This document shows, one piece after another, positions 18,927 to 29,576 of a stretch of 64,000 nucleotides of DNA. The stretch is taken from assembly GCF_000512915.1 (NCBI RefSeq), contig NZ_CP007034.1, positions 1,116,001-1,180,000 of the forward strand. The letters are read 5' to 3'. The notes under the pieces are model-generated. The model saw only the letters and a program-made list of their open reading frames with translations, had not been told where the DNA came from and ran no database searches. The first letter of the stretch is position 1. Each line of letters starts with the position of its first letter. The position numbers and the translations under genes are program-made. Source of the DNA: Barnesiella viscericola DSM 18177 (lineage in GTDB: Bacteria > Bacteroidota > Bacteroidia > Bacteroidales > Barnesiellaceae).

Positions 18927-21900
18927 TTATTTCACCAGCGACAACCGTATGGAGATACCGTAGTTGCTGTTGGTGATAGGATAGGACGACGAGGATACCA
19001 ACGGCGTGTTTATCTGGTGGTCGAAGTAAGCCCCCACGGTGATGCGCTTGCTCAACACATAGTTAGCCGTGAGCTCAATCATCGTGCTGCGGGTGCCGCT
19101 GGTGGCCTGGGTAAAGTTCTGCTCGATACGGCGGATAAGAGCCTGGTTCTTCCGGAAGGAGAAATCGGCATTGATAGTCAGGTCGTTGCTGACACCCGTT
19201 TGCGAGCCCCGTAGTTTAAGTATCGTATTGAAATTGGCGATCTTGTATCCGGCCCCGATGGTAAAGTCGGTCGTGGTTGCCTCGACTATCTGCCCGGCTG
19301 CCGAGTTGAGCGTGAGGGTGCGCGAATCGTTGTAGCGAATGTTTCCGGTGATGTTGTTCTTCAACGTGACCGAAAGCCCGATAAGGGGGGCAAACTTCTC
19401 GGTAATCATCACCGACGAGATGTCGTAGGGCGACGAGGGTATGGGGTTACCCGACAACTCGTCGCGAATGAATCCGAAATCGCCGTCGGAGCTCACCCAG
19501 TTCAGATAGGACGAGAAGGAGCCCACCGAGTAGGTACACTGGTAGGTATGCGACAGGGTGAATGCCTTGAAATGTTTCTTGATCAACGGTATCTGCATGA
19601 GTCCGTCGTAGGTGATGCGCCAGTTGGGCAGGATTGCCGCCAGCGAGGGGAAGGGCGACAGCCCCACCTTGTTGGCATCGATACCCGAATAGGCTGCCAG
19701 GAAGGCGGGTATCATCACATCGGCCGAGCTGCGGTTTACCCCGCCGTTGGCCGAGTTGTAGGGCGTACCGGCCAAACTGGTCGACGAGATGAAGCCTTTG
19801 TTGGGATAGTTGCCCAACGAGGCATACTGCGCTTCGAGGCGGGCGGCTATGATTTCGCGGTTTTTGAGGAACTCGTTAAAGGCCTTTGAAGCATAACCGT
19901 CTTTCGACGAACTGCTGCGGAAGGCGGTCTTCAAGGCGATGTGCGTCTTGGTGTAGCTACCGCCCCGGGTCGTGGGCATATCGGCATACATGAACTGCAT
20001 CTGCGAGCTGCGCGTGTCGGTGCGGTTACCGGTGAGGTTGATCTTCAACCCGCGTATGGGTTCGAGAGCAACTTCGATATTGAACTCCTCGGTGCGCCCG
20101 ATTACGGCCGGACTGATCTGGGTCGAGTCGCACAACAGCCAGCCGCGCTCCTTGGCCCGATAAACATAGCTCTCATCGGTAAACCCGAAGGCAAAGTCGA
20201 GACCGGGCGACATGGGTCCGTAGGAGGTGGACTGCCCGAAGATGTCGCCGATGTTGGGCGAGAAGAGAGGCAACGAGGTGGTGTTGGTTTTGCGGTAACG
20301 CACACTGGCATTGCGCACCATCATCAACCCGCGCAACGAATACTCGGCAGCCTCTTTCCAGAAGTTGGGCTTCTCCTTGCCGGGCGTAATCACGATGTTG
20401 AGACGCTGGGTACCCCGGTCGAGAATCATCACGCTGTTGGCATCGATGACTTTGGTGCGCACGACTACCCGCTTGCCGGCATCATTACGGGCTACTACCT
20501 TCACCTTCTTGTTGTTGAGGTTGTGCCGCAAGGTCACCGTGGTGTCCTCGCGCAACATGATGGTGCGCTCGAACTTGCGCTCCTTCTTCTTGGTAGTCAT
20601 TGACCGGTTGCTCGACGAGAAACGGCGGTTTATCTTTTGCAGGTATTTTGACTTGTTGTAAAGTTGCTCGAAGTTGAAGCGGCCGTCGAGGCTCATCTGC
20701 CCTTGATTGTTGACGGTGTTGCCCAACTCGATGTCGCTCGAAATCTGAGCACCGCGATCCCACGTATAGGTGGCGTTGTACTTGGCCGTAAACGTGAGGT
20801 AGTCGAGCGCGGGTATCTTACTGAACGGAGCGGTGTACGAAGCGTTGAAGGTCTGGTTGTAATTCCAGGGGGTACCCAGATTCTTGATGCTGGACATCAC
20901 GGTATCCTTCCACGCCCGATACTCGTCGGGGAAGAGCTCTTTATTGACAGCCCCCACGGGCTCCTCGATATGGGCATTGGTCATCGTTTGGAGCGAGAAG
21001 TTCAACGACTTGGTGAGGTTCCACGAGAGCGAGAACTGACGGTCCCACAGGAAACTCTTGCTCACACTCACGGGCAGCGCCATACCACCCGACCCGCTCA
21101 CGTCGCGTATCTGCTGCTCGTAGTAGTAACGCGACATGTTGGTATTGAAGGCGATGTTGCTGGGCAGATAGTTGAACTCCCACTCTTTCAAGAATTTGAG
21201 ATGCTTCGACTTGCTCTTTATCCCCTTGAAGGGAATGAAGGGTTTGACAAAGGGAGTATAGGAGTAGGTGAAGCTGCCCCGATAGTCGTAGGTGTTTTCA
21301 TATTCGGTCGTGGGGTCCTGGTTGGACTGCCGGTTGTAGGAGTAGCTCAGCGAGAAGTTGGCCGGGTCGTAGGGCATGGGATTCTTGCTGCGTACATCGA
21401 ACATCACCCCCGAGAGACTGAGGCTCTCGACGGTAGACCGCTCAACCGAGGACTGGTTTATCGAGTCGCGCTCGGCTTTGCTGCCCGCATTCTCCAAGGC
21501 ATCTTTGAGCAGAATATCCTGGTCGAGCGGGTTGTACTTGGGCGAGGTGCGCTGCTCGGTGAGCGAGTAGAACAACGGGGCTTTGAGTTTGATCTTCTCG
21601 GGCAGGAAACGACCCAATTCGACCATCGTGGCGATATTGTACTGGTAGTAGTCGTCGAGCCGGCGCTCGGTCAGACTCTGGTCGATACCACCGAAACCCA
21701 CGGTCTCGACATGGCCGGCCACATTGAGCGTGGCAATGTCGGAGAGGCCCAGATTCAGATTGGCCTTGGCGGCCCAACCACCCGACTGGTCAAAGTCGGT
21801 GAGCCGCATCTCGTTCACCCAAATCGTGATGGACTTGGTGGCATTGGAGTTGTTGCGCACCCCAATCATCATCGTGCGTACATCGCTCAACGAGGGATTA

Positions 21901-24900
21901 CCCACAATGGTTACCTTGTTCTGGGTCTTCTCGGGGTCATAGATGGAGTAGCGGGTCTGATAGGTCACACCCGAATTGTCCTGCCGCTTCTTGGCATTGC
22001 GCTCCAACTTCAAGTCGGTGAAGACCGACAGCGGGAAATCGAACATGTTGGACGAAGGCCACACAGCCTCCTGGTCCTGTGTATTGTAGGTGTTGTAATT
22101 GCCCGGCTCGGTCAGCGAAAGGGGTATCTCGTACTCATAGTAATTGGATTTGCTGTCGGAGCCCAACCGCAGGAATACCGACACGTCGCCATCGCGCAGG
22201 TTGGTGACATCGTCGATGAGCTTCTCGGCATGGACAAACATCTGCAACCGCTTGTAGGTGCGCATGTCCATACCGCTGTTTTTATAGACGGCACGTCCCT
22301 CACCGGTGGGTAGGTCGGTCACCTTCAACGACATGGCCTGCTCATTGAGCTGGGTAATCTGCGATTGTCCCGGGTCGATGATACGGGTTACTCCCGGCGG
22401 CAATACATAGTTCACAGGTTCCTGACCGGCATTCTCCTCGATATTGACTACCGAGACGTCTAGATTGCCCTGCGCCGGTGTATTGGTGGACTTATCTACC
22501 GCATAGTCGTAGGTGCGCCACTCACCCCGCACCAGTTCGAGGGTGGCAAATCGCAGATGGGTCTCGACCTCGAAGCCGGTCATGAACATGCGGATAAAGC
22601 GGATTGTCTTGAAATCCTGAATCGAACCAACCTTTTTTTGCGGTTGTGCCAGAGGCACCTTGAACTGGTACCACACGGCACGCCCCTCCTGCCCGTTGCG
22701 CAGGGGGACGGTGGTCTCGCGCTTGTCGGTGATGTAGTTCTTGCCCACTACCAGACTGTCGGGGCAGAGCGATATGCGGTATTGGTAATAGCGTTCATAC
22801 TCGTTGAGGGTGTTGTCCTGGTTGATGTCCTCAACATCGGGTACACTCTTGGCCGACTGGTAGTAGGAGTCGTCGACCTCCTCGGTCGAACGCGAGTTGC
22901 CCTCGGTGCCGTTGTAGTGTTTGTACCGGTCGAGAATCGAGGTCTCAGCATCGTCATAGTCGTGCCCGCGATAGAAATGATAGTTGTCGCTCGCCGGGTC
23001 GTTGAAGGGCGAGAACTGGTCTTGCCGCATGGCCTCGACCACGGCCGGCGACAGTTTCGTCTCCAACTTGGCCAGGAAATCCTTGTACGACGAGAATCCA
23101 TACTCCTCGTCGTTGGTCAATCCGTCAAGGCCCACATCTTGCAGTCCCCGCGCACCACTGGTGTTGTCGAAGGCATAGGTGAGCGACTGCCGCTTGGAGA
23201 CCTTGCCCCACGCCGTAGTAGCTATCTGTGTCGTATCGCCGTCGATGGGCAGACCGTTCTCGAACGATTTCATACCGTCTTTGAGAATATCTTCCGACAC
23301 CTCGCCCAGGTTGAAGTAGAGGTCACCTCCCTTGTGGTTGGTCTGGTTTTCGTCGAGGAAGGGGTCCATGAGCCAGAACTGGATATACTCGATGTTGGAC
23401 GACTCGAAGTCGGTGTAGTCCATCTTGCGCATGATACCACCCCACCGTTTCTCGGGATTGAGCAACCGCCCCTCCTCGTCGATATTGTCGGCATCGAGGT
23501 TATAGGGGCCACGCTCCTGCGGATAGAACGAAAGATTGAGCGTCTGCTGCGTGGTCGACTCACCGTAGTTAATCTCCTTGTTGGGGAAGATTTCGCGCAC
23601 GCTCACCTCGCGCACATAGGGGTTGGAAAGTTGGTCCAGATCGTTTTTCAGGTGGGCGGGTATGAGGTTGGAGTTCTTCTGCGTGAACATGCGGTCGATG
23701 TAGTACCACGACATCAGAGCCCGGTTCTGCCCATAGCGCACGTCGTTGGAGTAGCGGGCCTCGGGGAAGAGGGCGTCGGAAGAGGGGTCGTAGGGTGTGG
23801 AAGCCAGCGTCCACGAGTAGGGCGATTTGAGGTCGAGGCCCGTTTGGGTCGACTCAAAGTCGTCGATATAGGAGGTTCCCTGCGAACTGCCGGTCTTGGA
23901 CTGGTGCGGCACCAGTTGGGCAAACTCGGCCGTCAGGGCCAGCGTCGAGGGGGCCGTGGCGTTGACGGTGGGAATCTTGTTGAGCCAGTTGGTGAGCCAC
24001 AAGAAACTGGTGTTGTACGACAGGTTCACCCCCCACAGGGTGTTGTTGAGCACCTCGTCGCCCATGCTCACCTTCTCGGTAAGCGGTTTTTCAGAGAGGT
24101 GCATGATGGTGGCTCCTATATTGAAATCCTTGGTGAAGGCGTAGTTGAGGTCGAGACCCAACATGGTCTTGCGCTGCATGTTGAACATCGACTGGTTCTC
24201 GAGCGACACGCTGATGGGGGTTCCCGACTCGATAATGCTCTGGTTCAAGATGGTGACGACACCCATGGCGTAGTCGACAATGTAGTCGGAGTTCTCGACC
24301 AGTGTCATACCGCCGGCCGTGACCACCACCGAACCGCGGGGCACGTTCATGGCGTTCAGGCTGATTTCGGCGCCCGACGAGGCCTTGTACTCACCGGTCA
24401 TGATAAACTTGTTCTTCTCGGAGACCTGCTGGGCGATGGTGAGTGTCGAATCGTAAAGCTCCTGGTAGACATATTTCTCGGCGATGGCGGCATTGCCTAT
24501 CTGATCGGCCAGGTGACTGCCGAAGGGCTCGATGACGGGGAAGATGATGCGGCCGTTCGACGACTGAATGGTGTACCCCTCGATGTAGTCGAAAATACCG
24601 TCGGAATACTCGGTCTGGTTGGCGTCCAGTCGGTCGAGGTTCATCACCTGCAAGAGGGTCTTGTTGGCGATATTCCCCTCGGGAATGTTGTTGACGGCCA
24701 CGCCGGTGGAGTCGCTCTGATACTTGATGTAGAGGCGGAACTTGTCTTGCTGCACCTGATAGGCCCCGAGCGAATAGACGTTTTTCATCATCAGGTCCCA
24801 GATGGGGAGCGAAGTGGTTACGGTCGAGCCCTTCAACATTTTCAGAAAGAGGCACTGGTCGGTATCGGTCACATCGCCCGAGAACTCGCCCACCTGATAG

Positions 24901-26369
24901 ACCTGCCCGTTGTAGGTATATTCATAAGCCACGGCCAGCATCTCGTCGGCATTCAGCTTGCTCTTCAACGAGATGTAGCCCAGCTGTTCGTTCAGGGTGT
25001 ACTCCGACGAGGAGAGCTTGCGGGCACTCTCAATCTTCACATAGTCCTGACCGCCGTCGATGCCAAAGGCCGAGAGGGGTTCCAGCGCCTGAGTCACCAG
25101 GTTGATGTTGCGGGCATCGGGATAACCGTCCTTAATCTCGGCATAGAGAGTATTGGCGTTATTCATGGGGTTGGGCTGTGTCGTGGTCGAAATCCAGTGC
25201 GAATTGCCGATGTGGGTATTTTCGGCCAAATCCATGAATCCCACGATGTTACGAGCCTCTTCGTAATTACCCTGCTTGTTGGTAATCCACACCTCGATGC
25301 GGTTGATGCTCACCCCCGACGATACATAGGGTAGTTTGGAGGCAAACTTGTCGTAGTTGTCCCGGAAGAAATGAGCCAGGAAAAAGTGGCGGTTCTCGTC
25401 GTAGGCATCGGCCCGAATCTCGAAAGGTGTGGTTTGGGCTCCACCGCTGGCATTGACGGTCTTCGACTCGGACTGCTGTTGCGAGATGAGGGCCGTAGCG
25501 GTGAGCTTGCCGAACTGCATGGTGGTCTTGATACCAAACAGGGCCGTGCTGCCTCGTATGAGCGACGACCCGGTAGTCATGCTCACGTTACCGGCCTCGA
25601 TGTTCTTGATGATTTCGTCCTCCTTGCCCTCGTATTGCAGTTTGAGGTTCTTGGAGTCGAAGTCGAAAGTGGCATCGGTATTGTAGTTCATGTTGAACGA
25701 CATCTTGTCGCCCACCTTGGCCGTGACCGAGGCCTGTATCTTTTCGTCAAAGTCGAAATAGGTTTTCTTGCGGGAGCTCATCGGCAGGGCCGGGTTGTCG
25801 AGCTTGTTGTATTTCAACCCCATGTTCAGCTCGATGGAGCCCTGGGTAGTGAGTTGCACACCACCGGGACCAAAGACCTTTTCGAGGGGCCCGAGCGAGA
25901 AGTTCATATCGAGGAAGTTGAACTCCGACTTGTTTTTCTCGGCAAAATCCTTGGCATTGCGCTCCCGGTAATACTGCTGCATCGTCTTGCGCAGCGTATA
26001 GTCGTTGTACTCTTCGGCCGAGAGCATGAAGGGCGTAGCCACATCGACACCGGCCACCCGGGTATGAATCACGTAACAGTTGGTCTCGGGGTCATACTCC
26101 ACCTCGGTTTTGAGGTTCGAGGGGTTCTTCAAGTCGACCGGAGCCTTCTGCTCGATTTCGTCATACGACTCGGGCACCGTTTTGGCTACCGGGAAACGCA
26201 TGGGAATGGAGTCGGTCGCCGGCTGGGCAGGCTCACCGGCTTGCGGGGCCGGACGATTGGACGGAGCGTTCTGCGGATCGGGTGCCTGCATAGCAGCAAA
26301 AGCGGAATAGAAACCTAATCCGCTCACTACCAATGCCACTATCGTTCCAATCCTTATCCGTCTTCTCAT
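18927..26369 (-). CDS. sprA: SprA (Sov), outer-membrane translocon of the type IX secretion system
   Basis: This is a ~2480-residue outer-membrane protein matching SprA/Sov, the very large beta-barrel pore through which T9SS cargo crosses the outer membrane. After a signal peptide (IRIGTIVALVVSGLGFYSAFA) come a Pro/Ala-rich segment and long, Tyr/Asn-rich amphipathic repeats typical of barrel strands, ending in YGISIRLSLVK with an aromatic/hydrophobic terminus. An in-frame ATG exists at 26417, but the ATG at 26369 is preferred because CAGGAG lies just upstream and the signal peptide then starts directly with MRRRIRIG. It follows ruvA by 58 nt on the same strand, so the two are probably co-transcribed. 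It is one of the largest genes in such genomes and appears intact. Confidence 0.95.
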   Translation of the reverse strand: MRRRIRIGTIVALVVSGLGFYSAFAAMQAPDPQNAPSNRPAPQAGEPAQPATDSIPMRFPVAKTVPESYDEIEQKAPVDLKNPSNLKTEVEYDPETNCYVIHTRVAGVDVATPFMLSAEEYNDYTLRKTMQQYYRERNAKDFAEKNKSEFNFLDMNFSLGPLEKVFGPGGVQLTTQGSIELNMGLKYNKLDNPALPMSSRKKTYFDFDEKIQASVTAKVGDKMSFNMNYNTDATFDFDSKNLKLQYEGKEDEIIKNIEAGNVSMTTGSSLIRGSTALFGIKTTMQFGKLTATALISQQQSESKTVNASGGAQTTPFEIRADAYDENRHFFLAHFFRDNYDKFASKLPYVSSGVSINRIEVWITNKQGNYEEARNIVGFMDLAENTHIGNSHWISTTTQPNPMNNANTLYAEIKDGYPDARNINLVTQALEPLSAFGIDGGQDYVKIESARKLSSSEYTLNEQLGYISLKSKLNADEMLAVAYEYTYNGQVYQVGEFSGDVTDTDQCLFLKMLKGSTVTTSLPIWDLMMKNVYSLGAYQVQQDKFRLYIKYQSDSTGVAVNNIPEGNIANKTLLQVMNLDRLDANQTEYSDGIFDYIEGYTIQSSNGRIIFPVIEPFGSHLADQIGNAAIAEKYVYQELYDSTLTIAQQVSEKNKFIMTGEYKASSGAEISLNAMNVPRGSVVVTAGGMTLVENSDYIVDYAMGVVTILNQSIIESGTPISVSLENQSMFNMQRKTMLGLDLNYAFTKDFNIGATIMHLSEKPLTEKVSMGDEVLNNTLWGVNLSYNTSFLWLTNWLNKIPTVNATAPSTLALTAEFAQLVPHQSKTGSSQGTSYIDDFESTQTGLDLKSPYSWTLASTPYDPSSDALFPEARYSNDVRYGQNRALMSWYYIDRMFTQKNSNLIPAHLKNDLDQLSNPYVREVSVREIFPNKEINYGESTTQQTLNLSFYPQERGPYNLDADNIDEEGRLLNPEKRWGGIMRKMDYTDFESSNIEYIQFWLMDPFLDENQTNHKGGDLYFNLGEVSEDILKDGMKSFENGLPIDGDTTQIATTAWGKVSKRQSLTYAFDNTSGARGLQDVGLDGLTNDEEYGFSSYKDFLAKLETKLSPAVVEAMRQDQFSPFNDPASDNYHFYRGHDYDDAETSILDRYKHYNGTEGNSRSTEEVDDSYYQSAKSVPDVEDINQDNTLNEYERYYQYRISLCPDSLVVGKNYITDKRETTVPLRNGQEGRAVWYQFKVPLAQPQKKVGSIQDFKTIRFIRMFMTGFEVETHLRFATLELVRGEWRTYDYAVDKSTNTPAQGNLDVSVVNIEENAGQEPVNYVLPPGVTRIIDPGQSQITQLNEQAMSLKVTDLPTGEGRAVYKNSGMDMRTYKRLQMFVHAEKLIDDVTNLRDGDVSVFLRLGSDSKSNYYEYEIPLSLTEPGNYNTYNTQDQEAVWPSSNMFDFPLSVFTDLKLERNAKKRQDNSGVTYQTRYSIYDPEKTQNKVTIVGNPSLSDVRTMMIGVRNNSNATKSITIWVNEMRLTDFDQSGGWAAKANLNLGLSDIATLNVAGHVETVGFGGIDQSLTERRLDDYYQYNIATMVELGRFLPEKIKLKAPLFYSLTEQRTSPKYNPLDQDILLKDALENAGSKAERDSINQSSVERSTVESLSLSGVMFDVRSKNPMPYDPANFSLSYSYNRQSNQDPTTEYENTYDYRGSFTYSYTPFVKPFIPFKGIKSKSKHLKFLKEWEFNYLPSNIAFNTNMSRYYYEQQIRDVSGSGGMALPVSVSKSFLWDRQFSLSWNLTKSLNFSLQTMTNAHIEEPVGAVNKELFPDEYRAWKDTVMSSIKNLGTPWNYNQTFNASYTAPFSKIPALDYLTFTAKYNATYTWDRGAQISSDIELGNTVNNQGQMSLDGRFNFEQLYNKSKYLQKINRRFSSSNRSMTTKKKERKFERTIMLREDTTVTLRHNLNNKKVKVVARNDAGKRVVVRTKVIDANSVMILDRGTQRLNIVITPGKEKPNFWKEAAEYSLRGLMMVRNASVRYRKTNTTSLPLFSPNIGDIFGQSTSYGPMSPGLDFAFGFTDESYVYRAKERGWLLCDSTQISPAVIGRTEEFNIEVALEPIRGLKINLTGNRTDTRSSQMQFMYADMPTTRGGSYTKTHIALKTAFRSSSSKDGYASKAFNEFLKNREIIAARLEAQYASLGNYPNKGFISSTSLAGTPYNSANGGVNRSSADVMIPAFLAAYSGIDANKVGLSPFPSLAAILPNWRITYDGLMQIPLIKKHFKAFTLSHTYQCTYSVGSFSSYLNWVSSDGDFGFIRDELSGNPIPSSPYDISSVMITEKFAPLIGLSVTLKNNITGNIRYNDSRTLTLNSAAGQIVEATTTDFTIGAGYKIANFNTILKLRGSQTGVSNDLTINADFSFRKNQALIRRIEQNFTQATSGTRSTMIELTANYVLSKRITVGAYFDHQINTPLVSSSSYPITNSNYGISIRLSLVK

Positions 26370-26427
26370 TCGATACTCCTGTACATGATTCCGCACACCT
26401 TTCGGGCGAAAGGGCAACGCGTCGGTA

Positions 26428-27009
26428 TCAGAGCATTTTCAGAGCCTGTTTGATCACCTCCTCGACCCGCATCGACGGGGTCTCGCGCAACAGCTTTTGA
26501 ACCGCCTTTTGCGACTGGGGCTGCGAAAATCCAAGCATCACCAACGCGGCCACGGCTTCCTCGTAAACCTCGGAGGCTGCGGGCGTACTTATTACTAACG
26601 GATTGTCGGTAGGTTTTATTTTATCTTTCAAGTCAACAATTACACGTTGTGCCGTTTTCGCCCCGATTCCCTTGACCGATTTCAACAGGTTCAGATTTTC
26701 GGAGGCGATGGCCTGCTCCAATTCGGCGGGATTGAGCGACGACAGAATCATGCGCGCCGTGTTGGGCCCCACCCCCGAAACCGAGATGAGCGCCACAAAC
26801 AGCTCCCGCTCGTGACGGTCGCCAAAACCGTAAAGCTGATAGGCATCTTCGCGAATGGCTTCGTAGACATAGAGCCGGGTCGATTTCCCCTTGGCCAGAC
26901 TCGAATAGGTGTTGAGCGAAATGTTGAGCAGGTAGCCTATACCCATGCACTCGACCACTGCCGTGGCGGGAGTGAGCTCGGTCACCTCGCCGGTAATATA
27001 TTCTATCAT
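26428..27009 (-). CDS. ruvA: Holliday junction branch migration protein RuvA
   Basis: This 193-residue subunit binds Holliday junctions and loads the RuvB motor for branch migration in recombinational repair. The OB-fold N-terminal domain begins MIEYITGEV. Two helix-hairpin-helix motifs follow ([16 protein letters not shown] and [20 protein letters not shown]). The C-terminal UBA-like domain III has [16 protein letters not shown]. Length is normal. A -7 box, TAAGTTTG, is at 27117-27124 on the minus strand, about 110 nt upstream. Transcription probably continues into sprA; ruvA next to sprA is an arrangement I recall from other Bacteroidetes. Confidence 0.98.
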   Translation of the reverse strand: MIEYITGEVTELTPATAVVECMGIGYLLNISLNTYSSLAKGKSTRLYVYEAIREDAYQLYGFGDRHERELFVALISVSGVGPNTARMILSSLNPAELEQAIASENLNLLKSVKGIGAKTAQRVIVDLKDKIKPTDNPLVISTPAASEVYEEAVAALVMLGFSQPQSQKAVQKLLRETPSMRVEEVIKQALKML

Positions 27010-27379
27010 AGAGATTTATCTTTATCACAATTTTCAGGGCTGGGCCGGATAGCGCCCCGGAACTTCCTCTCGCCTCGGTCCCGGACACTGCTCTCTGCCC
27101 TCCCGCTATGCGATTGCAAACTTAACAATTTATCGGGAATCGGGGAAATATAGCTCTTTTGTTTTTGCCGGTCTTTCACTCAAAAAAAATGAAATACCGG
27201 TAAAACGCCCGAACAAATCACGGGGAAAGTTGTTAATCTTTATATATATCTTTTTCTTTATTGTATTTTTTCTACTTTTGTGATAAGAAAAAGGTCGGCA
27301 ACCCTCAGACACCGTGTTTGGAACCCGTTTGGTTTCATGGAGCCGATCGATGGAGTTATGAATTTATCACTATTTTGCA
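27010..27379. promoter_or_regulatory. Divergent intergenic region of ruvA and the dipeptidyl peptidase gene
   Basis: This 370-bp region holds no supportable gene. On the plus strand TACTTTTG (27273-27280) is an exact TAnnTTTG box. It would give a ~95-nt leader before the peptidase start at 27380; no TTTG is found at the ideal upstream distance. On the minus strand TAAGTTTG (27117-27124) is an exact box for ruvA. The centre is strongly AT-rich. Confidence 0.5.
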
Positions 27380-29557
27380 ATGAAAAAAATAACCTTTACC
27401 ATTCTGTGCGCCATTGCGCTGTTCGTATTCCCGGCCCGGGCCTTTACCCTGGAAGATATTACATCGGGAAAGTTTCTGCCTCAGGACGTGGCCGAGACTT
27501 ATCCTTCGACCGACGGAGTTCACTACTATGCAGCGACCAACGGAAATACCCGTATCGTGAAATGTGAATACCGCACGGGCTACGAGGTCGACACGCTCTT
27601 CGACGTGAAGACGGCCCGCGAATGCGACTTGAAAAGTTTCGACGGATTTTCGCTCAGTCCCGACGAAAAGCACCTGCTTATCTATGCCGACTCGGAACCG
27701 ATATACCGCCGCTCGTTCAAAGCCAACTACTATACCTTTGAAATTCGACGCAACCTGCTGAAACCGCTCTCCGAGGGAGGCAAGCAGCAAGTGGCGGTCT
27801 ACTCGCCCAACGGCCGCATGGTGGCCTTCGTGCGCGACAACAACATCTACATCAAGAAACTCGACTACGGCACCGAGGTGGCCGTGACCCGCGACGGCGA
27901 GCAAAACAAGATTATCAACGGGGCTCCCGACTGGGTTTACGAGGAGGAGTTTGCCATGACCTCGACCCTGCAATGGTCGCCCGACGATGCTACGCTGGCC
28001 TTTGTCAAATTCGACGAAAGCCAGGTGCCGCTATACTCCTTCCAACTCTACGAGGGTTATTGTCCCGCCCTCCCCGAATACCGGTTCTACCCGGGCAGCT
28101 TTGCCTACAAATACCCCGTAGCGGGCGAGACCAACTCGCAGGTATCGGTATTCTCCTACACGGTCGACACGCGGGCACTGAAAAAGATGAACCTGCCACT
28201 CACGGCCGACAGCTATATCCCGCGCATCCAGTTCACCCCCGACCCCAACCGTCTGGCGGTTGTCTCGCTCAACCGCACGCAAAACCAGATGGACATCTAC
28301 ACGGTCAACCCCAAATCGGGGGTATCGAAACTGCTGCTGCGCGAGACCGACAAGGCCTGGATTGATGAACCAATACTGGACAACATCGCCTTCTACCCCG
28401 ATTTCTTCATCATCGCCAGCTGCCGTAGCGGCTACCAGCACCTATACCGCTACAACTACAACGGTACGCTGGCCCGGCAAATCACCCGGGGCGAATGGAA
28501 CGTATCGAACTTCCTGGGCTACGACGCCCAAAGCGGCTCCTACTTCTACGAGTCGAATCAGGAGGGGGCTCTCTACAAAGCCATCTACAAGATGAATGCC
28601 AAGGGGGTAGAGACCAAGCTGTCGACCTTGAAGGGGACCAACACCGCCGAGTTCAACCCCTCGTGCACCTATTTCATCAACCGATACAGCAGTGTTGACG
28701 AACCGCTCGTAGTGACCGTGTGCGATGCCCGGGGCAAGACCTTGCGCACGCTCGAAGACAATGCCTCGCTGAAAGCACTGGCTGCTCAAAGCGGCCTGCC
28801 CCAAAAAGAATTTTTCACCTGTGCCAACGCGGCGGGCGACCTGATGAACGGCTATATCTTGAAACCGGCAAACTTCGACCCCTCGAAGCGCTACCCGGTG
28901 GTAATGTCGCAATACAGCGGTCCCGGTTCGCAGTCGGTTCTCGACAACTGGAAAGTTGACTGGGAGTATTACCTGGCCAACCAGGGTTTCATCGTGGCCT
29001 GTGTCGACGGCCGGGGAACCGGCGGACGCAGTAGGGCCTACGAGACAGCCGTCTATATGCAACTGGGAAAATATGAGACCGAAGACCAGGTAGCCGGTGC
29101 CGAATACATGAGCACCCTACCCTACGTCGACGGGAATCGCATAGGCATCTACGGGTGGAGTTACGGAGGTTACGAAACCCTCATGGCCATGTCGACCGGC
29201 AACGGCATCTACCGGGCCGGAGTAGCCATAGCCCCAGTGACCGACTGGCGCTACTACGACACGATTTACAGCGAACGATTCATGCGCACGCCACAGGAAA
29301 ACGGCGACGGCTATCGTCAGTCGGCCCCCATCACCCATGCGGCCAACCTGAAAGGGAGCCTGCTCATCGTATCGGGGACGGCCGACGACAATGTACACTA
29401 TCTCAACACGTTGCAATATTCAGCGGCTCTGGTTGAGGCCGGTATCCAGTTCGATTCACAAATCTATACCAACAAGGATCATCACATACGCGGCTGCAAC
29501 ACTCGCCATCACCTCTACACCCGGGTGTGCAATTTCTTTTCCGACAAGCTGAAATAA
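27380..29557 (+). CDS. Dipeptidyl peptidase IV (S9 family)
   Basis: This is a 725-residue secreted or periplasmic serine exopeptidase that removes X-Pro or X-Ala dipeptides from peptide N-termini. The signal peptide is ITFTILCAIALFVFPARAF. Residues ~40-470 form the beta-propeller, with the substrate N-terminus-binding acidic pair in YEEEFAMTS. Residues ~480-725 are the alpha/beta hydrolase domain. The catalytic triad is visible as Ser594 in GWSYGGYE, Asp669 in GTADDNVHY and His701 in KDHHIRG. In asaccharolytic Bacteroidales such enzymes feed peptides to the cell. It precedes the NUDIX-like membrane protein by 19 nt, so a transcript covering both and miaA is likely. Confidence 0.96.
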   Translation: MKKITFTILCAIALFVFPARAFTLEDITSGKFLPQDVAETYPSTDGVHYYAATNGNTRIVKCEYRTGYEVDTLFDVKTARECDLKSFDGFSLSPDEKHLLIYADSEPIYRRSFKANYYTFEIRRNLLKPLSEGGKQQVAVYSPNGRMVAFVRDNNIYIKKLDYGTEVAVTRDGEQNKIINGAPDWVYEEEFAMTSTLQWSPDDATLAFVKFDESQVPLYSFQLYEGYCPALPEYRFYPGSFAYKYPVAGETNSQVSVFSYTVDTRALKKMNLPLTADSYIPRIQFTPDPNRLAVVSLNRTQNQMDIYTVNPKSGVSKLLLRETDKAWIDEPILDNIAFYPDFFIIASCRSGYQHLYRYNYNGTLARQITRGEWNVSNFLGYDAQSGSYFYESNQEGALYKAIYKMNAKGVETKLSTLKGTNTAEFNPSCTYFINRYSSVDEPLVVTVCDARGKTLRTLEDNASLKALAAQSGLPQKEFFTCANAAGDLMNGYILKPANFDPSKRYPVVMSQYSGPGSQSVLDNWKVDWEYYLANQGFIVACVDGRGTGGRSRAYETAVYMQLGKYETEDQVAGAEYMSTLPYVDGNRIGIYGWSYGGYETLMAMSTGNGIYRAGVAIAPVTDWRYYDTIYSERFMRTPQENGDGYRQSAPITHAANLKGSLLIVSGTADDNVHYLNTLQYSAALVEAGIQFDSQIYTNKDHHIRGCNTRHHLYTRVCNFFSDKLK

Positions 29558-29576
29558 AACGAACAAAAGCCCCTTC

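Noticed and set aside
22557-25334. 925-codon plus-strand open frame
   Set aside because: It is antisense to sprA. Its repetitive Val/Gly/His-rich translation is typical of the complement of GC-biased third positions, and it has no domain or start signal.
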